A stretch of DNA of 48,868 nucleotides from a bacterium (GCA_026225095.1 JAMFSC010000160.1:1-48868); one strand, 5' to 3'. Counted from the first letter of the stretch, positions 1-9,462 are shown. Made by a program: numbers and translations. The notes: a model not told the origin generated them from the letters alone.

Positions 1-692
1 GGGGGGATGTTGGTGGCCATGCCGACGGCGATTCCGGAGCTGCCGTTGACGATGAGGTTGGGGACGCGGGCGGGGAGGACGGTGGGCTCGAGGGTCGACT
101 CGTCGTAGTTGGGGGTGAAATCGACGGTGTCGGAATCGATGTCGGAGAGCATCTCACCGGCGAGGCGGGTGAGGCGGGATTCGGTGTACCGCATGGCGGC
201 TGGTGGGTCACCGTCGACGGAGCCGAAGTTTCCCTGGCCGTCGACCATCAGGTAACGGAGGGAGAAGGGCTGGGCGAGGCGGACCATGGTGTCGTAAATG
301 GCTGAATCGCCATGGGGATGGTAGTTTCCCATGACGTGGCCGACGACCTTGGCCGACTTCGTATATTTCTTGTTGTACTGGAGGCCCATCTCCTGCATGC
401 CGTAGAGGATGCGGCGATGGACGGGCTTGAGGCCGTCGCGGACGTCGGGGAGGGCGCGCCCGATGATGACCGACATGGAGTAGTCGAGGTAGGACCGGCG
501 CATCTCGTCCTCGATGTTGATCGAGAGCATGGAGAGCGCGCCGCGGCCCTGGACGTTGCCGCCGCCGAGGGAGGGTGGCTCGGGGGGAGTTCCGTCGCCG
601 GTGGCACCGGACTGGGAGAGAGGATCGGAAGGGGAGTCGGACGGGGGTCCAAGCGGGAGTTTCGGGTTCTCTGGGTTTTGATCGTCAGCCAT
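1..692 (-). CDS. gyrA: DNA gyrase subunit A, N-terminal part (cut by window start)
   Basis: This is the breakage-reunion subunit of gyrase, which introduces negative supercoils in the cytoplasm together with GyrB. About 230 codons are visible; the rest lies beyond base 1. The reading frame shows the classic GyrA core, including [16 protein letters not shown], the [14 protein letters not shown] region and AAMRYTESR. The last carries the catalytic tyrosine, about residue 169. The quinolone-determining positions equivalent to E. coli Ser83 and Asp87 are Ser130 and Asp134, so they are unaltered. The start ATG (690-692) is preceded by an AGAGGG ribosome site. Compared with E. coli there is about 45-50 extra N-terminal residues, rich in Pro, Ser, Gly and Asp, before the conserved SINIEDEM segment. 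The M61 peptidase gene lies upstream on the same strand, separated by a terminator and a repeat, so gyrA probably has its own promoter. Confidence 0.97.
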   Translation of the reverse strand, partial: MADDQNPENPKLPLGPPSDSPSDPLSQSGATGDGTPPEPPSLGGGNVQGRGALSMLSINIEDEMRRSYLDYSMSVIIGRALPDVRDGLKPVHRRILYGMQEMGLQYNKKYTKSAKVVGHVMGNYHPHGDSAIYDTMVRLAQPFSLRYLMVDGQGNFGSVDGDPPAAMRYTESRLTRLAGEMLSDIDSDTVDFTPNYDESTLEPTVLPARVPNLIVNGSSGIAVGMATNIP

Positions 693-700
693 AACGTTAT

Positions 701-717
701 CCCTCTAGTATAGAGGG
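701..717. repeat. Perfect inverted repeat overlapping the gyrA ribosome site and -10-like box
   Basis: CCCTCTA-GTA-TAGAGGG is a perfect 7-base palindrome with a 3-base centre, ending 8 bases before the gyrA start codon. Read on the minus strand it contains TATACT, a good -10 match, and its distal arm is the AGAGGG Shine-Dalgarno sequence. It could be an operator, a small RNA hairpin masking the ribosome site, or chance. No convincing -35 is visible. Confidence 0.5.
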
Positions 718-868
718 TTTTAGTCCCGAAAACGGGGGGTGGGTGGGATTGCGGTGTATGCGTGGAGACCGCCCGGGGCGCGGGTTTTTGCATCTGTCGG
801 TGTGGCAGGATCGCACGCATATGTTTTGCGGGTGACGGTGCCCTCCGCGAGGGGTGCGGCCGGGTGCT

Positions 869-930
869 GTGGCGCTCCGGCCCACCTTAGGCGCGGTGAG
901 GCGTTGCGCCGAAGGTGGGGCACCCGGCTT
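869..930 (+). repeat. Dispersed hairpin repeat family 1, copy A (divergent)
   Basis: This copy starts with GTGGCGCTCCGG and forms a hairpin with arms 881-894 and 906-919 around an 11-base loop, followed by GGGGCACCC. The outer stem (CCCACCTT/AAGGTGGG) is identical to the copies at 7652, 32172 and 32348. The inner stem is GGCGC/GCGCC instead of GCGAC/GTCGC, so both sides changed together. It lies between the M61 gene terminator and gyrA. Confidence 0.85.
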
Positions 931-952
931 TGCATCGGCAGATAACCTGAGA

Positions 953-987
953 AAAGGGAGGCGGCCCAAGAGGGCTTGCCTCCCTTT
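953..987 (-). terminator. Rho-independent terminator of the M61 peptidase gene
   Basis: Ten-base arms AAAGGGAGGC (953-962) and GCCTCCCTTT (978-987) are complementary. On the minus strand the stem is followed by a T-rich run (TTTTCTC). It sits 16 bases after the stop codon of the M61 gene. Confidence 0.85.
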
Positions 988-1002
988 CGATTTGGAAGAC
1001 CT

Positions 1003-2904
1003 CTACTTTGGCTCGGAGATCATTGGTTTGGTGATGTCGTCGAGGTAGGCGGGGGTTCCTTCGATGCGTTGGAGGGTGGGATAGCGTTCTCCATCGTGAT
1101 AGTGGATGTCGGCCTCCGAGACGAGGGTTTCGTTCTGCAGGACGAGGTGGATGGGGGTTGTTGTGCCCTTGGCCTGCCGGATGGCGGCGCGGAGGGCTTC
1201 CTTTGAGTAGACCTTTCCGCTGATGGCCAGGATCTTCTGGCCGGGGGTGAGCTTCGCCTGGTCGGCGGGGCCGCCGAGGCGGACGTCGCTGATGGTGCCG
1301 TCGGGGTCGACGGTGATGCCGACGGAGAACCAGACGTCCGTTGCGCTTCCGCGGATGGCGAGTTCGCTCTTTTCAAATGCGCTGGGTTGGTCGGTGTAGA
1401 CGAGCTTGTAGCCTCCGCGCTCGATTCCGGCGAGGTCGGCGTGGGGGTTGATAGCGTCGATGCGGTCGTGGAGGAACTTCGCCCAGTCGTAGGGTACGAC
1501 CTGGTTGAGGTCGGCGATGAGCTCGGCGCGGTCGTAGGGGAGGACTTTGGGGGCGGTGTCACCGCCTTTGCCGACGAAGAGGACCAGGAAGTCGTGGAGG
1601 GATTTCTTGTTTTCAGTCAGCTTGCGGATGAGGGTGTCTGCGTCGAGCCAGAGGAGGTCGCCCTCCTGGTAGTAGTCGGTTCCGCGACGCCAGTTGGACC
1701 AGGCGGCGGTTCCTCGGAGGACAGACACGGAGATGGCCGTGTCTTCGGTGGAGCGCCAGGCGCGGCCCGATTTGTAGTCGAGGTAGGCGGCGGTGAGGGC
1801 GAGTTCTTCGCGGAAGCCCTGGGGGGAGATGAAGCCGGAGCGTGCTCCGAGGACGTTGCCGAGGTAGTCGGTGAGGCCCTCGTAGACCCAGAGGAGCTGG
1901 CCCTGCATGGGGGTGGCGTAGTCGGGCGTGGCCAGTCCGGCGGGGCGGCGGTATTTGCCGTTCCAGCTATGGGTGAACTCGTGGGCGAGGAGGTAGTTGT
2001 TGACTGCTACGTTTTCGTCATCGACGAGGGCGTGCTCGGGCATGCCGTTGTCGGAGGATTCGTGGTGCTCGAGGCCACCGCCGCCACCGTTTTTGGTGAG
2101 CGTGAGGAGGAAGTGGTAGGAGGTGTAGTGGTGCGAGCTGTACATGGCTCCACCCTCGCGGACGAGGCTGGAGAGGCCTTCGACGACCTTGGGGCGGAGC
2201 TGGACGTCTTCGGGCTGGTCGCCGACCAGATCGATGTAGTGCTTCGGAGTCACTTCGGGGGCGAGGGCGTACTCCTTGAAGAACTCGCCGGTCATGATGG
2301 GGGAGTCTTCGAGCATCTCGACGGTGGTGGGGGCGTAGTGGACGGTTCCGCCGGCGGGGTGCTGGGGATCGTAAGGGGAGATGGGCTTGAGGGAGGTTCC
2401 GATTCCCCAGCCGGCGGGAACGATGACGGTGGGCTGGACGGGGATGGTGGCGACGGGGATTCCGGCGGGGTAGAGGAGGAGGCGCTCCCACTCAAGGATG
2501 CCCATGTTGGGGGTGATGCGGCGGGTGACGATGGAGTCGAGGTGGGCGTGGAGGGTGGTCACTCCGGGGGGGATGGTGAGGTGGTACTCGAAGAGATTGA
2601 CGTCGTCGCGGCGCCATTCGAGGGTCTGTTTCTGACCTCCGGGGCCGTTTGCCGTGAAGACGATGCCGGTGATGTCGGCGATAGGGCCGTTGGGGCTGTG
2701 GCTGCCGGGGATCCACTTGGGCGTGGTGAGGGTGAGGGGGCCGGGGGCGACGGGGAGGTCGATCTCGGCGTGGTAGAGCTTGCGCGACGTGTCGGTAAAG
2801 TCGGCGGTGATCAGGATCGGGGATGCGGGTGGCTTCGGCGCGGCCTGGGTGACGGCACTGGATAGGAGGAAGGCGAACGGCAGAACAGCTACGCGGAGCG
2901 GCAT
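1003..2904 (-). CDS. Secreted M61-family metallopeptidase with C-terminal PDZ domain
   Basis: This is a predicted exported zinc aminopeptidase of the M61 (glycyl aminopeptidase-like) family. From the chosen start (ATG at 2902-2904) it is 633 residues and begins with a signal peptide, MPLRVAVLPFAFLLSSAVTQA. The N-terminal beta domain is followed by GGLEHHESS and the zinc site HEFTH (about residues 308-312). The downstream glutamate ligand lies in WVYEGLTDYLG (about residue 342). A PDZ-like domain occupies roughly residues 510-590, with GGPADQAKLTPGQKIL typical of its substrate-binding region. In-frame starts also exist at 2928 and 2970. I prefer 2904 because AGAGGA lies 12 bases upstream and translation then begins directly with the signal peptide. 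The gene stands alone, with a terminator behind it. It probably acts in peptide scavenging in the periplasm or outside the cell. Confidence 0.9.
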   Translation of the reverse strand: MPLRVAVLPFAFLLSSAVTQAAPKPPASPILITADFTDTSRKLYHAEIDLPVAPGPLTLTTPKWIPGSHSPNGPIADITGIVFTANGPGGQKQTLEWRRDDVNLFEYHLTIPPGVTTLHAHLDSIVTRRITPNMGILEWERLLLYPAGIPVATIPVQPTVIVPAGWGIGTSLKPISPYDPQHPAGGTVHYAPTTVEMLEDSPIMTGEFFKEYALAPEVTPKHYIDLVGDQPEDVQLRPKVVEGLSSLVREGGAMYSSHHYTSYHFLLTLTKNGGGGGLEHHESSDNGMPEHALVDDENVAVNNYLLAHEFTHSWNGKYRRPAGLATPDYATPMQGQLLWVYEGLTDYLGNVLGARSGFISPQGFREELALTAAYLDYKSGRAWRSTEDTAISVSVLRGTAAWSNWRRGTDYYQEGDLLWLDADTLIRKLTENKKSLHDFLVLFVGKGGDTAPKVLPYDRAELIADLNQVVPYDWAKFLHDRIDAINPHADLAGIERGGYKLVYTDQPSAFEKSELAIRGSATDVWFSVGITVDPDGTISDVRLGGPADQAKLTPGQKILAISGKVYSKEALRAAIRQAKGTTTPIHLVLQNETLVSEADIHYHDGERYPTLQRIEGTPAYLDDITKPMISEPK

Positions 2905-3019
2905 AGGCGGATGAGTTCCTCTTGGCATGAAAGCCTGGTTGCGGTGGGGTTCTGAGGGTGATCGTAGCACTTGCGCGGACGGGAATTTCCCCTTCGCTCA
3001 GGCACAACTGAAAAGAGGA

Positions 3020-3048
3020 TTGAACTCGGACTAACTTTGTCGTATATT
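3020..3048 (+). promoter_or_regulatory. Candidate sigma-70 promoter upstream of the TonB siderophore receptor
   Basis: TTGAAC (3020-3025) and TATATT (3043-3048) are separated by 17 bases. If used, the leader to the start at 3395 would be about 340 bases. The rest of the 2905-3394 gap shows no credible gene, hairpin or Fur-box-like palindrome that I can recognise. Confidence 0.45.
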
Positions 3049-3394
3049 CAGGCCATCGGGTTTTCAGGATGGCTATGAGGATTTTCGCCGGCTGAATAGA
3101 ACCGGAAAGAACAGATCCTCGCGGATTGATCTCTTGGCGGAGACCGCGAGGACCTGGGGGCCGGAAGCGATTGAGCGTCGGCGGCTGTCCGCATTATAGG
3201 GTCACGTCCGCAGCTGGTTCAACTTCCCACAATCTGGATGAGCTCGAGGCTTCGAAGGCGTGTGTTTGCGCGTTTCGAATTTTCGGGTGTGCGGTCTGTG
3301 AGCCCGCTTGCGCCTTTTTTCGGTCGCGGGTGGCTGGGCTGGACGATAGCCCTCGCTGCGGTGAGGCGTTGGATCACTTTCCCAAGGAGGAGAG

Positions 3395-6016
3395 ATGAAG
3401 CGGACGAAGCGACGGTTGGAGGTTCTGGCGATCAAGGGTGAGGTGATGCGGACGCGGGTGTCTGCGCAGGAGGCGGAGACGTCGCGTGGTCTGCGTGGCG
3501 GGACAGCGGGCGTGAGTTCGATGGGGGGCCGGGCGCTGCTGGTGGGGACGCTGGCGGCTTGCGCGTTTGTCGGGGGAGTTTCGGAGATGCCGGCTTTGGG
3601 TCAGACCACGGCGGCGGCGCTGCCGGCTCATGGTGGACAGACGGTGACGCAGTTCTCCATTGCCGCGGGGGATCTGGATGTGGCGCTGAAGGCGTATGAG
3701 GCCGCTACGGGCATTGCCGTGCGGGTGGGAGTTCCGGCGGGCAAGCTGGCGGGCTTCAAGACGCGTGGTGCCTCCGGGGTGCTTCCGGCGAGCGATGCGA
3801 TGGCGATGCTGCTGGAGGGGACAGGACTGCAGTTCCGGCAGGAGAATGGCCTGGGCGGCGTCACCATGGTCGTGGGGATGCAGGCGAACGAAGAGGTGAC
3901 GGTGAAGGCGTCGGCGGCGATGCCGTTGACCCGGTTTACCGAGACGCTGACGGAGACTCCGCAGTCGATCACGGCGATTCCGCAGTTTGTTTTGCAGGAG
4001 CAGGGGGTTTCGACGCTGCGGGATACGCTGCGGAACGTTCCTGGAATCAGCATGGCCGCGGGCGAGGCCGGGGCGCAGGGGGATAACCTGACGATTCGTG
4101 GGTTTACGGCGCGCAACGACATCTTCCTGGATGGGATTCGGGACTTCGGAAGCTACTATCGGGATTCGTTCAACTATGAGCAGGTGGAGGCGCTGGAAGG
4201 TCCTGCCGGGATCGAGTTCGGGCGCGGTTCGACGGGTGGGGTGATCAACCAGGAGAGCAAGGTTCCGGAGGCGAGGAAGTTTGTGACCGGGACGTTTCAA
4301 CTGGGAACGGCGCTGCAGAAGCGGGCTACGGTGGATGTCAATGAGCCGCTGGGGAATGGGATGGGTTTCCGGCTGAATGCGGTTGGGGACGACAGCATGG
4401 TTCCGGGGCGGGATGTGGCGGAGAATCGGCGGTTTGGGATTGCGCCAAGCCTGAGCTTCGGGATGGGAACGAAGAACCGGGCGACGATCAGCTACTTCCA
4501 CCTGACGGAGAGCGATACGCCGGACTACGGGATTCCGTGGCTGCTGAACAAGGCGGCTCCGGGGGTGAAGCGGTCGAGCTACTTTGGATTCAGGGACGGG
4601 AATTTTCTGAAGACGAACGACGACATCATCACGCTGAAGCTGGATAAGGACATCAATGACCATGTGAGCCTGCGGAGTATCAGCCGGTTTGCGAACTATC
4701 CGCGGAATGCGCAGATTACGGAGCCGCAGGTGTGCTCGAACGGGGCGATCTCGGCGACGACGGGGCTTTTGACGGCTCCGACGAATATCTTCAACTCGGC
4801 GCAGCTTTGTCTTTATACGCAGGCGAGCGATCCGGCGACGATTTTGGTGAATCGCAATCAGATCGCGGTGCAGTCGGTGGAGAACGACCTGTGGCAGCAG
4901 GATGAGGCGGTGCTGCACTTCAAGGTGGCGGGGATTGCGCAGTCGGTCGTGGCGGGGATCGAGGGCGGGCGGGAGATGTCGAACCCGACACGGTTCACTT
5001 ACACCGGGGTTCCTTCGGCTACGTTGCTGAATCCGAATGAGAGTCTTCCGTTCTCGGGGACGGGGGCGGTGAGCTCGGTGACTCATGCGCTGAGCGATTC
5101 GGGTGGGATCTACTTTATCGACACGGTGAAGTTGGGGCGGTACTTCGACCTGAGCGGCGGGGTGCGGTATGACTACTTTTATACGCAGTACCGGAGCTCG
5201 TCGGTGAACAGCAATGCGCTGCTGACGCGGGTGGACAGGCAGCCGACTTATCGGGCGGCGTTCGTCTTCAAGCCGAGTTCACATGGGAGCGTTTATTTCG
5301 ACTATGGGACGAGCTTCAATCCGTCGGCGGAGTCGCTTTCGCTGTCGGTGACGACGTCGGTGCTTCCGCCGGAGGAGAATGAGACGTACGAGATCGGGAC
5401 GAAGTGGGATCTGCTGCGGGAGAGGCTGACGCTGGCGGGGGCGATCTTTCGGACCGAGAAGGACAATGCGCGGGAGACTTCGCCGGCGAACTCGCTGGTG
5501 ACGGTGCTGGCGGGGAACCAGGTGGTGAAGGGGATGCAGGTTTCGGCGACGGGACGGATCTCGCGGGACTTCGACCTGATCGCGGGGTATGCGTACCTGG
5601 ACGGAAAGGTGACGGCTTCGAAGTTCTTTCCGGCTTCGATAGGGGCTCCGCTGGCCAATGTTCCGAAGCAGACGTTCAATGCGTGGATCACACATCCGCT
5701 GGGCTTCCGGTTTGCGGGTGGGCTGGGGGGGAACTATGTGGCGGCGCGGACGGCGAGCTCTACGATTCCCTATGTTGCGACGGCGTGGACGGGGACGACT
5801 CCGGCGAATGCTGTGGTGACGGCGACGGCGCTGAAGCAGGTTCCGGGGTACTGGGCGTTCAACGCGCTGGTGAAGCGGTCGATCTCGGAACGGGTGGAGC
5901 TGCAGGTGAATATCGACAATCTGCTGAATCGGTTCTATATCGATGAGCCGCATCCGAGCCACCTGGTTCCGGGAGCGGGCCGGAGTGCGCTGTTTGGGTT
6001 GAACTACAAGTTCTAA
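3395..6016 (+). CDS. TonB-dependent siderophore receptor with N-terminal STN signalling domain
   Basis: This is an 873-residue outer-membrane receptor of the FpvA/FhuE/FecA type, importing ferric siderophores with TonB energy. A long charged N-terminus precedes a hydrophobic signal core (about residues 44-66). An STN (secretin/TonB short) domain spans about 85-160, with the typical [20 protein letters not shown] start. A TonB-box-like EEVTVKA follows at 166-172. The plug domain (about 182-290) has the [16 protein letters not shown] and LTIRGF motifs of siderophore receptors. The barrel ends in a terminal Phe (LFGLNYKF). A strong AAGGAGG ribosome site lies at 3384-3390. STN domains normally pass a signal to a FecR/FecI pair, but none is visible in this window. 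The PiuC-like hydroxylase follows 32 bases later and is probably co-transcribed, which supports iron uptake. Confidence 0.95.
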   Translation: MKRTKRRLEVLAIKGEVMRTRVSAQEAETSRGLRGGTAGVSSMGGRALLVGTLAACAFVGGVSEMPALGQTTAAALPAHGGQTVTQFSIAAGDLDVALKAYEAATGIAVRVGVPAGKLAGFKTRGASGVLPASDAMAMLLEGTGLQFRQENGLGGVTMVVGMQANEEVTVKASAAMPLTRFTETLTETPQSITAIPQFVLQEQGVSTLRDTLRNVPGISMAAGEAGAQGDNLTIRGFTARNDIFLDGIRDFGSYYRDSFNYEQVEALEGPAGIEFGRGSTGGVINQESKVPEARKFVTGTFQLGTALQKRATVDVNEPLGNGMGFRLNAVGDDSMVPGRDVAENRRFGIAPSLSFGMGTKNRATISYFHLTESDTPDYGIPWLLNKAAPGVKRSSYFGFRDGNFLKTNDDIITLKLDKDINDHVSLRSISRFANYPRNAQITEPQVCSNGAISATTGLLTAPTNIFNSAQLCLYTQASDPATILVNRNQIAVQSVENDLWQQDEAVLHFKVAGIAQSVVAGIEGGREMSNPTRFTYTGVPSATLLNPNESLPFSGTGAVSSVTHALSDSGGIYFIDTVKLGRYFDLSGGVRYDYFYTQYRSSSVNSNALLTRVDRQPTYRAAFVFKPSSHGSVYFDYGTSFNPSAESLSLSVTTSVLPPEENETYEIGTKWDLLRERLTLAGAIFRTEKDNARETSPANSLVTVLAGNQVVKGMQVSATGRISRDFDLIAGYAYLDGKVTASKFFPASIGAPLANVPKQTFNAWITHPLGFRFAGGLGGNYVAARTASSTIPYVATAWTGTTPANAVVTATALKQVPGYWAFNALVKRSISERVELQVNIDNLLNRFYIDEPHPSHLVPGAGRSALFGLNYKF

Positions 6017-6048
6017 GGCTTCAGCAAAAAGTACAAAGGGAGAATGCG

Positions 6049-6729
6049 ATGTTGATGACGATACCGGATGTCCTGACGCTGGATCAGGTGGGTGCGATGC
6101 GGGCCAGGTTGGATGCGGCGGATTGGGTCGATGGGAAGGTGACGGCGGGCTACCAGGCGCAGCGGGTGAAGGACAATCACCAGTTGCCGGAGGGACATCC
6201 GCTGGCGATGGAACTGGGGGAGGCGGTGCTGGGTGCGCTGGCGCGGTCGCCTCTGTTTATGTCGGCGGCGTTGCCCTTGCGGGTGTTTCCACCCATGTTC
6301 AACCGGTACACGGGTGGCGGGCACTTTGGCACGCATGTGGATACGGCGATCCGGTCGGATGCGAGGACTGGGCAGAGGATCCGGACGGACGTTTCGGCGA
6401 CGCTCTTTCTGGCTGGCCCGGAGGAGTATGACGGAGGGGAGCTGCTGGTCGAGGATAGCTATGGGTCGCACTCGGTGAAGCTGCCGGCTGGGCATATGGT
6501 GTTGTATCCGGCGACCAGCCTGCACCGCGTCGAGCCGGTGACGCGGGGGGCCAGGGTGGCGAGCTTCTTCTGGGTGCAGAGCATGATCCGGTCGGATCTG
6601 GACCGGACTCTGCTATTCGATCTGGACCAGGGGATTCAACGCGTTGCCACGGAGGCTCCGGCGAGCGGGGCGGCTGTGGCGCTGACGGGGGTTTATCACA
6701 ACCTGCTGCGGCGCTGGGCGGAGATGTAG
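6049..6729 (+). CDS. piuC: PiuC/YbiX-type Fe(II)/2-oxoglutarate-dependent hydroxylase
   Basis: This 226-residue protein is of the PKHD-type hydroxylase family, commonly adjacent to TonB siderophore receptors. The jelly-roll iron ligands are visible as His96 and Asp98 ([10 protein letters not shown]) and His159 (SLHRVEPV). Arg169 (GARVASFFW) is placed to hold 2-oxoglutarate. Length and motif order match the family, about 225 residues. An AAGGGAG ribosome site lies about 7 bases before the ATG. The gene follows the siderophore receptor closely in the same direction. The family's substrate is not established; a role in iron-dependent adaptation or siderophore modification is inference from context. 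Confidence 0.93.
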   Translation: MLMTIPDVLTLDQVGAMRARLDAADWVDGKVTAGYQAQRVKDNHQLPEGHPLAMELGEAVLGALARSPLFMSAALPLRVFPPMFNRYTGGGHFGTHVDTAIRSDARTGQRIRTDVSATLFLAGPEEYDGGELLVEDSYGSHSVKLPAGHMVLYPATSLHRVEPVTRGARVASFFWVQSMIRSDLDRTLLFDLDQGIQRVATEAPASGAAVALTGVYHNLLRRWAEM

Positions 6730-6739
6730 GGTGGGAGTG

Positions 6740-6746
6740 TAAGAAT
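6740..6746 (+). promoter_or_regulatory. -10-like hexamer directly upstream of folP (possible leaderless start)
   Basis: TAAGAAT lies 7 bases before the folP ATG. No Shine-Dalgarno sequence is present in the gap, which is the arrangement expected for a leaderless transcript. Confidence 0.35.
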
Positions 6747-6753
6747 CGGGGCT

Positions 6754-7647
6754 ATGTCTTTTGTATCGCGACCACGCTTCGACTGGCGTCTGCTCTCTCG
6801 CACCCTCCCTTTGGGGGAGCGGACGCTGGTGATCGGGATCCTGAACCTGACGCCGGATAGCTTCTCCGATGGCGGGCGGTTCTCGTCGGTGGATGCTGCG
6901 GTGGAGCGGGGGCTGGGGATGCTCGATGAGGGGGCGGATCTGCTGGATCTGGGCGGGGAATCGACGCGGCCGGGTGCGGTCGAGGTTGGGGCCGGCGAGG
7001 AACAGGAACGGGTGCTGCCGGTGCTGGAGGGGATTCTGCGAGAGCGGCCGGAGGCGATTCTTTCCGTCGATACCTATCATGCCGCCACGGCGGAGCGGGT
7101 GGTGGAGGCCGGGGCGGAGATCGTCAACGACGTGAGTGGGCTGATGTGGGATGCGGGGATGGGCAACGTGTGTGGAAGGCTTGGTTGCGGGATGATCCTG
7201 ATGCATACGCGGGGACGGCCTGCGGATTGGGCTCGGCTGCCGGCTCTTCGGACGGAGGAGATTGTGCCGATGGTGCGGCGGGAGCTGGTGGAACGGGTGG
7301 AGGCGGGGCTTCGGGCGGGGATTGCGCGGGAGGCGATCGTGCTGGATCCGGGGTTTGGATTTGGGAAGCGCGGGGATGAGAACTACCCGCTGCTCGCTGG
7401 GCTTGGGGAGTTGCGTGGGCTGGGGCCGCTGCTGGCGGGAGTCTCGCGCAAGGGTTTTCTGGGGCAGAGTATTGCGGACCTGCATGGGGGGAAGGTTCCG
7501 GCGGCGAATGCCCGGTTGCAGGTGACCACGGCGGCAAATACCGCGGCGATCCTGGCGGGGGCGCACATCGTGCGGGTTCACGATGTGATGGCTGCGCGGG
7601 AGGCGGCGGCGGTGGCGGATGCGGTTCTGCGGGGGGCCCCGGGGTAG
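6754..7647 (+). CDS. folP: Dihydropteroate synthase
   Basis: This 297-residue cytoplasmic enzyme condenses 6-hydroxymethyl-dihydropterin pyrophosphate with p-aminobenzoate in folate synthesis, and is the sulfonamide target. Diagnostic motifs are in order: GILNLTPDSFSDGG (pterin/pyrophosphate loop 1), DLGGESTRPG (loop 2), SVDTYHA, VNDVSG, LMHTRG, LDPGFGFGK, and LAGVSRKGFLG (pABA site). The start ATG is preceded by a short N-terminal extension of about 28 residues before the TIM barrel. No ribosome site is evident, but a -10-like TAAGAAT lies just upstream. It follows piuC after only 24 bases. A family 1 hairpin repeat lies immediately downstream and may separate it from the convergent gene. 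Confidence 0.97.
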   Translation: MSFVSRPRFDWRLLSRTLPLGERTLVIGILNLTPDSFSDGGRFSSVDAAVERGLGMLDEGADLLDLGGESTRPGAVEVGAGEEQERVLPVLEGILRERPEAILSVDTYHAATAERVVEAGAEIVNDVSGLMWDAGMGNVCGRLGCGMILMHTRGRPADWARLPALRTEEIVPMVRRELVERVEAGLRAGIAREAIVLDPGFGFGKRGDENYPLLAGLGELRGLGPLLAGVSRKGFLGQSIADLHGGKVPAANARLQVTTAANTAAILAGAHIVRVHDVMAAREAAAVADAVLRGAPG

Positions 7648-7651
7648 AGCC

Positions 7652-7727
7652 GTGGCGCTCCGGCCCACCTTAGCGACGGTGAGACGTGTCGCGAAGGTGG
7701 GGCACCCAACCTTTGTACCAACAGGCA
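7652..7727 (+). repeat. Dispersed hairpin repeat family 1, copy B
   Basis: Full-length copy of about 76 bases between the convergent folP and LolA-like genes. It runs from GTGGCGCTCCGG to GTACCAACAGGCAA. Hairpin arms are 7664-7677 and 7688-7701 (14 bases, one mismatch). The reverse complement matches the copies at 32172 and 32348 nearly base for base. Confidence 0.9.
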
Positions 7728-7744
7728 AGCTGCTCTCGGCGAAG

Positions 7745-8593
7745 CTACTTCTTCGTCAGGAGGTGGTCGGGATCGAAGCGTTCGGGAGGGAGGGCCTTGC
7801 CGTACTGGACGCGGGTGAGGAAGCGCTGCTGGAACATGTCTCCATTGTGATAGCGGGTGATGGAGAGCGCGGTGGGAAGGCCGTCGATGGTGTGGTAGTC
7901 CTCGTACTCCTCGGCGTCTTCGTCGTGGTCTTTGAAGGTCTGGTTGCGCCACTCGAAGGTGCGGCGCATGGGCAGGTGGGTGGTCTGGTCGGTCTCGATG
8001 GTGACGGCGTCGTTGTCGGGGCTGAGGATGGTGAACTTGTCGGCGATCCTTCGTCCGACCATCGAGGTTCCCTCCGCCACGACGACTACGCCGGGGCGCT
8101 TGAGCCAGACCAGCACGATCTCTCGGATGGTGTGGCGGCGCAGTCGGTTATAGTCCTCGATCTGCTTGGGAATAAGCTCCTTCTTGCCTTTGTAGGTGAC
8201 CTCGTATCCCTTGTCGGCGGTCCAGACCTCGACGACGTCGCGGACCGATCCGGGCATCAGGTCGCGGGGTTTGGCGTACTCGATGCGCTCCTGCATGGGG
8301 AGGTGCTTGAAGTCGAAGAACTGGACGTTCGAGCCGGTGGGCTGGCCGTGGAAGAAGGTGGCGACGCGACCATCCTCTTCGACGTCCTGGAGGTTCAGCC
8401 AGGCGGGACCGCCGAGGGCTTCGACCATCTGGTCGAGGAGACGCCTGCCACGGTCATCGCCGGGAGCAGGTGCGGGGGTGTCTGGCGGGGTGACCGAGGC
8501 TCCGGCGGGCGAGAGGGTGGTCTGGGCGACCGCTGATACAGGGCCGAGACCGAAGAGCAGGATGGGCGCGGCGGCTAGAAAAAGTCTCTTCAT
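7745..8593 (-). CDS. LolA-like secreted protein (outer-membrane lipoprotein-sorting fold)
   Basis: A 282-residue protein with a clear signal peptide (MKRLFLAAAPILLFGLGPVSAVAQ). The segment GRRLLDQMVEALGGPAWLNLQDVEEDGR is followed by beta-strand-rich sequence. This resembles acidobacterial proteins with a LolA/LppX half-barrel fold that bind lipids in the periplasm. The start ATG at 8591-8593 has GGAGA 5 bases upstream; an earlier in-frame ATG at 8632 lacks a ribosome site and would disrupt the signal peptide. The SDR gene lies 50 bases upstream on the same strand, so the two may be co-transcribed. There is no lipobox, so it is probably soluble in the periplasm. The function is inferred from the fold only. 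Confidence 0.65.
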   Translation of the reverse strand: MKRLFLAAAPILLFGLGPVSAVAQTTLSPAGASVTPPDTPAPAPGDDRGRRLLDQMVEALGGPAWLNLQDVEEDGRVATFFHGQPTGSNVQFFDFKHLPMQERIEYAKPRDLMPGSVRDVVEVWTADKGYEVTYKGKKELIPKQIEDYNRLRRHTIREIVLVWLKRPGVVVVAEGTSMVGRRIADKFTILSPDNDAVTIETDQTTHLPMRRTFEWRNQTFKDHDEDAEEYEDYHTIDGLPTALSITRYHNGDMFQQRFLTRVQYGKALPPERFDPDHLLTKK

Positions 8594-8643
8594 CAATCTC
8601 CGGGGCAAACTCTCACAGCGATCATCCCACATTCGCGCCTGGT

Positions 8644-9462
8644 TTAGCCGACCAGTACTGCTCCGCCGTTCACATTGAAGATCTCGCCAGAACAGAACCC
8701 GGCCAGCGGCGTGCAGAGAAAGAGGATGGGACCTGCGATCTCGTCAACGTGCGCCGGGCGGCCAAGTGGAATGGTCGCCAGTACCTTCTTGGACGTCTCG
8801 GGATCGTCGAGGGCAGCGGCGGACATCTCGGTGGCGACCCAGCCGGGGGCGACGCAGTTGGCGAGGATGCCCTGGGGGGCGAGTTCGCTGGAGAGGCTCT
8901 TGGTGAGGCTGAGGAGCGCGCCCTTGCTGGCGGCGTAGTCGGCGTGGAAGGCCTCGCCACGCTGGGCTGCGGTGGAGGCGACGAGGACGATGTGGCCCTT
9001 TACACCTCTATCTGGCTGGTGAGTGAGCATGTGGGCGGCTGATGCCTGCACCAGGCCGAAGGCGCTGTCGAGATTCGTCCCGAGGGTTCCGCGCCATTGC
9101 TGGTTGGACATCTCGCCGATGGGGGCATCGTGCGAGGGCCAGATACCGTGATTGACGATCAGGCAGTCGACCCGTCCGAAGACAGCGATGGCGGCTTGCA
9201 CGAGTGCCTGCCCGTCTTCGACTGTGTCGAGCCTCTGCTGGATGGCGTGGCAGAACTCCGGGCCTCCGGACGCTTCGACGAGAGCCTCGGCCTGGTCAAT
9301 CGCCGAGGCGAAGCTGAAGACGACCCGCGCGCCAGCCTGACGGAACAGGCGGACGGTAGCGGCACCGATGCCCCGGGAGCCGCCGGTGATCAGCGCCACG
9401 CGACCGGAGAGGGAGAGCGTGAGACCTGGAACGCCTGTTGATGGTGAAGGTTGGATGGACAT
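8644..9462 (-). CDS. SDR-family NAD(P)-dependent oxidoreductase (FabG-like)
   Basis: This 272-residue classical short-chain dehydrogenase/reductase has the cofactor motif TGGSRGIG at residues 26-33, NHG at 104-106, and the catalytic triad Ser163, Tyr176 and Lys180 (YAASK). The C-terminal part (PGWVATEM, GEIFNVNGG) is typical of 3-oxoacyl-ACP reductase-like enzymes. The substrate is not predictable from sequence. No fatty-acid synthesis genes are adjacent, so it is better called FabG-like than fabG. I chose the ATG at 9462; an upstream in-frame ATG at 9510 would add 16 residues not typical of the family. The ribosome site is weak. Confidence 0.9.
   Translation of the reverse strand: MSIQPSPSTGVPGLTLSLSGRVALITGGSRGIGAATVRLFRQAGARVVFSFASAIDQAEALVEASGGPEFCHAIQQRLDTVEDGQALVQAAIAVFGRVDCLIVNHGIWPSHDAPIGEMSNQQWRGTLGTNLDSAFGLVQASAAHMLTHQPDRGVKGHIVLVASTAAQRGEAFHADYAASKGALLSLTKSLSSELAPQGILANCVAPGWVATEMSAAALDDPETSKKVLATIPLGRPAHVDEIAGPILFLCTPLAGFCSGEIFNVNGGAVLVG

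Noticed and set aside
1387..2865. Long plus-strand open frame inside the M61 gene
   Set aside because: It is a shadow on the opposite strand of a gene with clear M61 motifs; its translation is Gly/Val-rich low complexity with no domain. The same applies to 3374-5086 minus, 15659-17680 minus and 27352-28740 minus.
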